A stretch of DNA of 8,023 bases, taken from Candidatus Bathyarchaeota archaeon (lineage in GTDB: Archaea > Thermoproteota > Bathyarchaeia > Bathyarchaeales > Bathyarchaeaceae). A program made the position numbers and the translations under genes. Shown piece after piece: positions 6,485 to 8,023 of this stretch (positions are counted from its first letter, which is position 1; every line of letters starts with the position of its first letter). The notes under the pieces were generated by a model. The model was not told the DNA's origin, searched no databases, and was given only the letters and a program-made list of their open reading frames with translations. The stretch lies in the NCBI GenBank assembly GCA_003662715.1, contig QMYO01000062.1, positions 1 to 8,023 of the forward strand, written 5' to 3'.

Positions 6485-7552
6485 CTAGATTTTTCTTTCC
6501 ACAAGATAATTGGCGAATGCTCTTAGTTTTTCCTTTGCGTCTGAAGGCTGTAGGAGACGGTCGATTTCTTTCCAACTCTCTTCAATCATGTTTCGTGCAA
6601 GCTCTTTACCGTATTTTATGGAACCGTACTTTTTGATTATCCTAATCGCTTCATCCCTCAGTTTTTGATCAGTTGTGTGCATGTTCAAAATTTTCAACAA
6701 CCTCTTTTTGTCTGCAGGTTTTGCTTTTTCAAGCGTATGGATCACCATTAAGCTTCGTTTTCCTTCAGTTATGTCTTGGCCAAGCCCGCCTTTTTTCTCC
6801 GCGAATTTCTCTCCAACTAGGTCTAGAATGTCGTCTTGTATCTGAAAGGCTACTCCAATTGACTCTGCAAACTTTCCAATTCTTTCAACCGTGTCGTCGC
6901 TGGCGTCGGCTAAAACTGCAGCCATTTTTGCTGCCATTCTTGCTAGTGTTCCAGTTTTGTAGATGCACATTTGAAGGTACTGTTTCTCATCTGCTTTTGC
7001 TAATCCTCTATGCCATGCAATGTCCATTGCTTGTCCAAAGCTTAGGCGAATCATTTCTTGTAGGTAAATTTCGTAAATTTTGTTTTGTTTGTCTAGGGGA
7101 ATTTTGTCTTTGTTTTTGGTTAAGGCTAGTAGTGGTAAATAATACATTGCGTTTCCAGTGTTAATGGCGATATCGAGTCCAAATAATTTGTATGTGCAGG
7201 GTTTTCCTCTTCGAAGTTCAGAGGTGTCCTCAACGTCGTCAATCATTAAGGTTCCGTTGTGGATAACCTCTGGGATTATGGCAAAATCTAGGAGCTTTTC
7301 TGGTTCTGCGCCGAGCGCCTCGCAAACTAGAAGGAAAAGGTTAGGCCTCCATCTTTTGCCGCCTCTGTCTAAAAACTCCCATATGGGTTTAGCCATTGCC
7401 TTGTTTATGGCATCAACATTATATTCATATCTAGGCGAGCCGAGCGTAAAGATTAATGAATCTCTGTCATATTTTCTTGGAATGTACTCCTCTATCTTTT
7501 TATCAATAACTGAGGTCTTCTCTTCAAGGATTTTTTCAATTTCTGTCTTCAT
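6485..7552 (-). CDS. idsA: Polyprenyl diphosphate synthase (probable geranylgeranyl diphosphate synthase)
   Basis: This trans-prenyltransferase condenses IPP with allylic diphosphates to supply the isoprenoid chains of archaeal membrane lipids. The product has 355 residues. GGKRWRP (64-70) binds substrate. The first aspartate-rich motif is DDVED (105-109) followed by TSELRRGKP, and the second is QIQDDILD with D240, D241 and D244. Both DDxxD motifs are intact, so it should be active. The residues before the first motif, HNGTLMI, lack the aromatic residue five positions upstream that archaeal type I GGPP synthases use to set chain length. They resemble the HNSSLLIDDIED pattern of eukaryotic type III enzymes. 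Product length (C20 or longer) is therefore uncertain. GAGG lies 9 bases before the ATG at 7552, and an in-frame TGA sits just upstream. It follows idi2 by 25 bases, probably co-transcribed. Confidence 0.92.
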   Translation of the reverse strand: MKTEIEKILEEKTSVIDKKIEEYIPRKYDRDSLIFTLGSPRYEYNVDAINKAMAKPIWEFLDRGGKRWRPNLFLLVCEALGAEPEKLLDFAIIPEVIHNGTLMIDDVEDTSELRRGKPCTYKLFGLDIAINTGNAMYYLPLLALTKNKDKIPLDKQNKIYEIYLQEMIRLSFGQAMDIAWHRGLAKADEKQYLQMCIYKTGTLARMAAKMAAVLADASDDTVERIGKFAESIGVAFQIQDDILDLVGEKFAEKKGGLGQDITEGKRSLMVIHTLEKAKPADKKRLLKILNMHTTDQKLRDEAIRIIKKYGSIKYGKELARNMIEESWKEIDRLLQPSDAKEKLRAFANYLVERKI

Positions 7553-7577
7553 TTTTCATTTCCTCATCCCTAAAAGA

Positions 7578-8023
7578 TTAGTTCTTTCTCTTTGCATAAA
7601 GTTCAAGGTTAAAACCTCGCACTCGTAACCACTCTGCCGTTTTTCCAGTCACCACAACCGAAACTTCCCTAAGTTCATGGATGGACTTTGCTCCCACAAG
7701 AAACATGGCGTTTCTCAACTCTTCAATCATGAACCGAAGTGTCCTTTTAACCTCCTCCGAGTTTTTGGTAGCGGGTTGCAAAACTGGCAAGGCTATACTT
7801 GCTAGGTCTGCGCCAAGCGCTAACGCCTTTGCCACATCTATTCCAGAGCGCACTCCGCCTGAAGCGATGATGGGTAAACGAACAGTTTGTACAGTCTCAA
7901 TTAGGCTTACTGCGGTGGGGATTCCCCAGTTCCAAAAGTTTGCACCGAGTCTCTGGTGAAACTCGTTTCCAGCTTTTTTCGCTCGGTAATGCTCTACTGC
8001 TGCCCAGCTGGTTCCCCCAACTC
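7578..8023 (-). CDS. idi2: Type II isopentenyl diphosphate isomerase (FMN-dependent), 5' part cut by window
   Basis: The enzyme interconverts IPP and DMAPP in archaeal isoprenoid synthesis, using reduced FMN. The visible 147 C-terminal residues, about 40 percent of the family's usual 340-370, are open to the right edge and end at TAA (7578-7580). The fragment starts within GGTSWAAVEHYR, the conserved GGTS(W/F) stretch. It continues with an NWGIPT loop, SGGVRSGIDVAKALALGAD (phosphate/FMN-binding part of the TIM barrel), and a final helical segment ending LELYAKRKN. An internal GTG at 7853 is not the real start, because the conserved barrel continues upstream of it. The idi2-idsA-gltX order, immediately upstream of one another, recalls the mevalonate-pathway cluster of methanogens, though there an RNase J gene often stands between the first two. 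Confidence 0.93.
   Translation of the reverse strand, partial: VGGTSWAAVEHYRAKKAGNEFHQRLGANFWNWGIPTAVSLIETVQTVRLPIIASGGVRSGIDVAKALALGADLASIALPVLQPATKNSEEVKRTLRFMIEELRNAMFLVGAKSIHELREVSVVVTGKTAEWLRVRGFNLELYAKRKN

Noticed and set aside
6673..7628. Plus-strand open frames of 163 and 156 codons opposite the prenyl synthase
   Set aside because: They are antisense shadows of a gene with both DDxxD motifs; the translations are Leu/Phe/Cys- or Ser-rich and have no Shine-Dalgarno worth noting.

Overview
The window reads as chromosomal core-genome DNA from an archaeon. It encodes L7Ae, S28e and L24e, ribosomal proteins shared by archaea and eukaryotes and absent from bacteria as ribosomal proteins (L7Ae relatives aside). 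It also has an aIF5B-type initiation factor, an archaeal-type GluRS, and a type II isopentenyl diphosphate isomerase beside a prenyl diphosphate synthase. Gene order and protein flavour suggest a Thermoproteota/TACK lineage, possibly Bathyarchaeia, but that placement is an inference at low confidence. No mobile element, CRISPR array, tRNA or rRNA was seen.

Layout. Reading the minus strand in the direction of transcription (right to left): the 3' part of idi2 (cut by the right edge), a prenyl diphosphate synthase (idsA-like), gltX, then after about 110 bases rpl7ae, rps28e, rpl24e and ndk. The ribosomal genes are tightly packed. rpl7ae/rps28e and rpl24e/ndk overlap by ATGA, and rps28e follows rpl24e's neighbour with a short gap. 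infB (aIF5B) follows further left on the same strand and runs off the left edge with about 516 codons visible. Between ndk and infB lies the only plus-strand gene, a 506-residue radical SAM/SPASM protein, convergent with ndk and divergent from infB.

How the genes fit together. The right half makes archaeal lipid precursors: IDI-2 converts IPP to DMAPP and the prenyl synthase elongates these to a longer isoprenoid diphosphate. It is linked to gltX, an association also known from other archaea. The left half is the conserved archaeal L7Ae-S28e-L24e-Ndk-IF5B translation cluster.

The main oddity is that this cluster is interrupted. A radical SAM enzyme with two predicted auxiliary Fe-S clusters and an unexplained N-terminal domain sits in opposite orientation inside it, so infB must have its own promoter. 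The 218-base divergent region between infB and the radical SAM gene carries the same nine-base A/T-rich element on each strand, at matching distance from a possible start codon of each gene. I see no precursor peptide or partner gene next to the radical SAM gene, and I do not claim a new multi-gene system. It is the best candidate for undescribed biology here.
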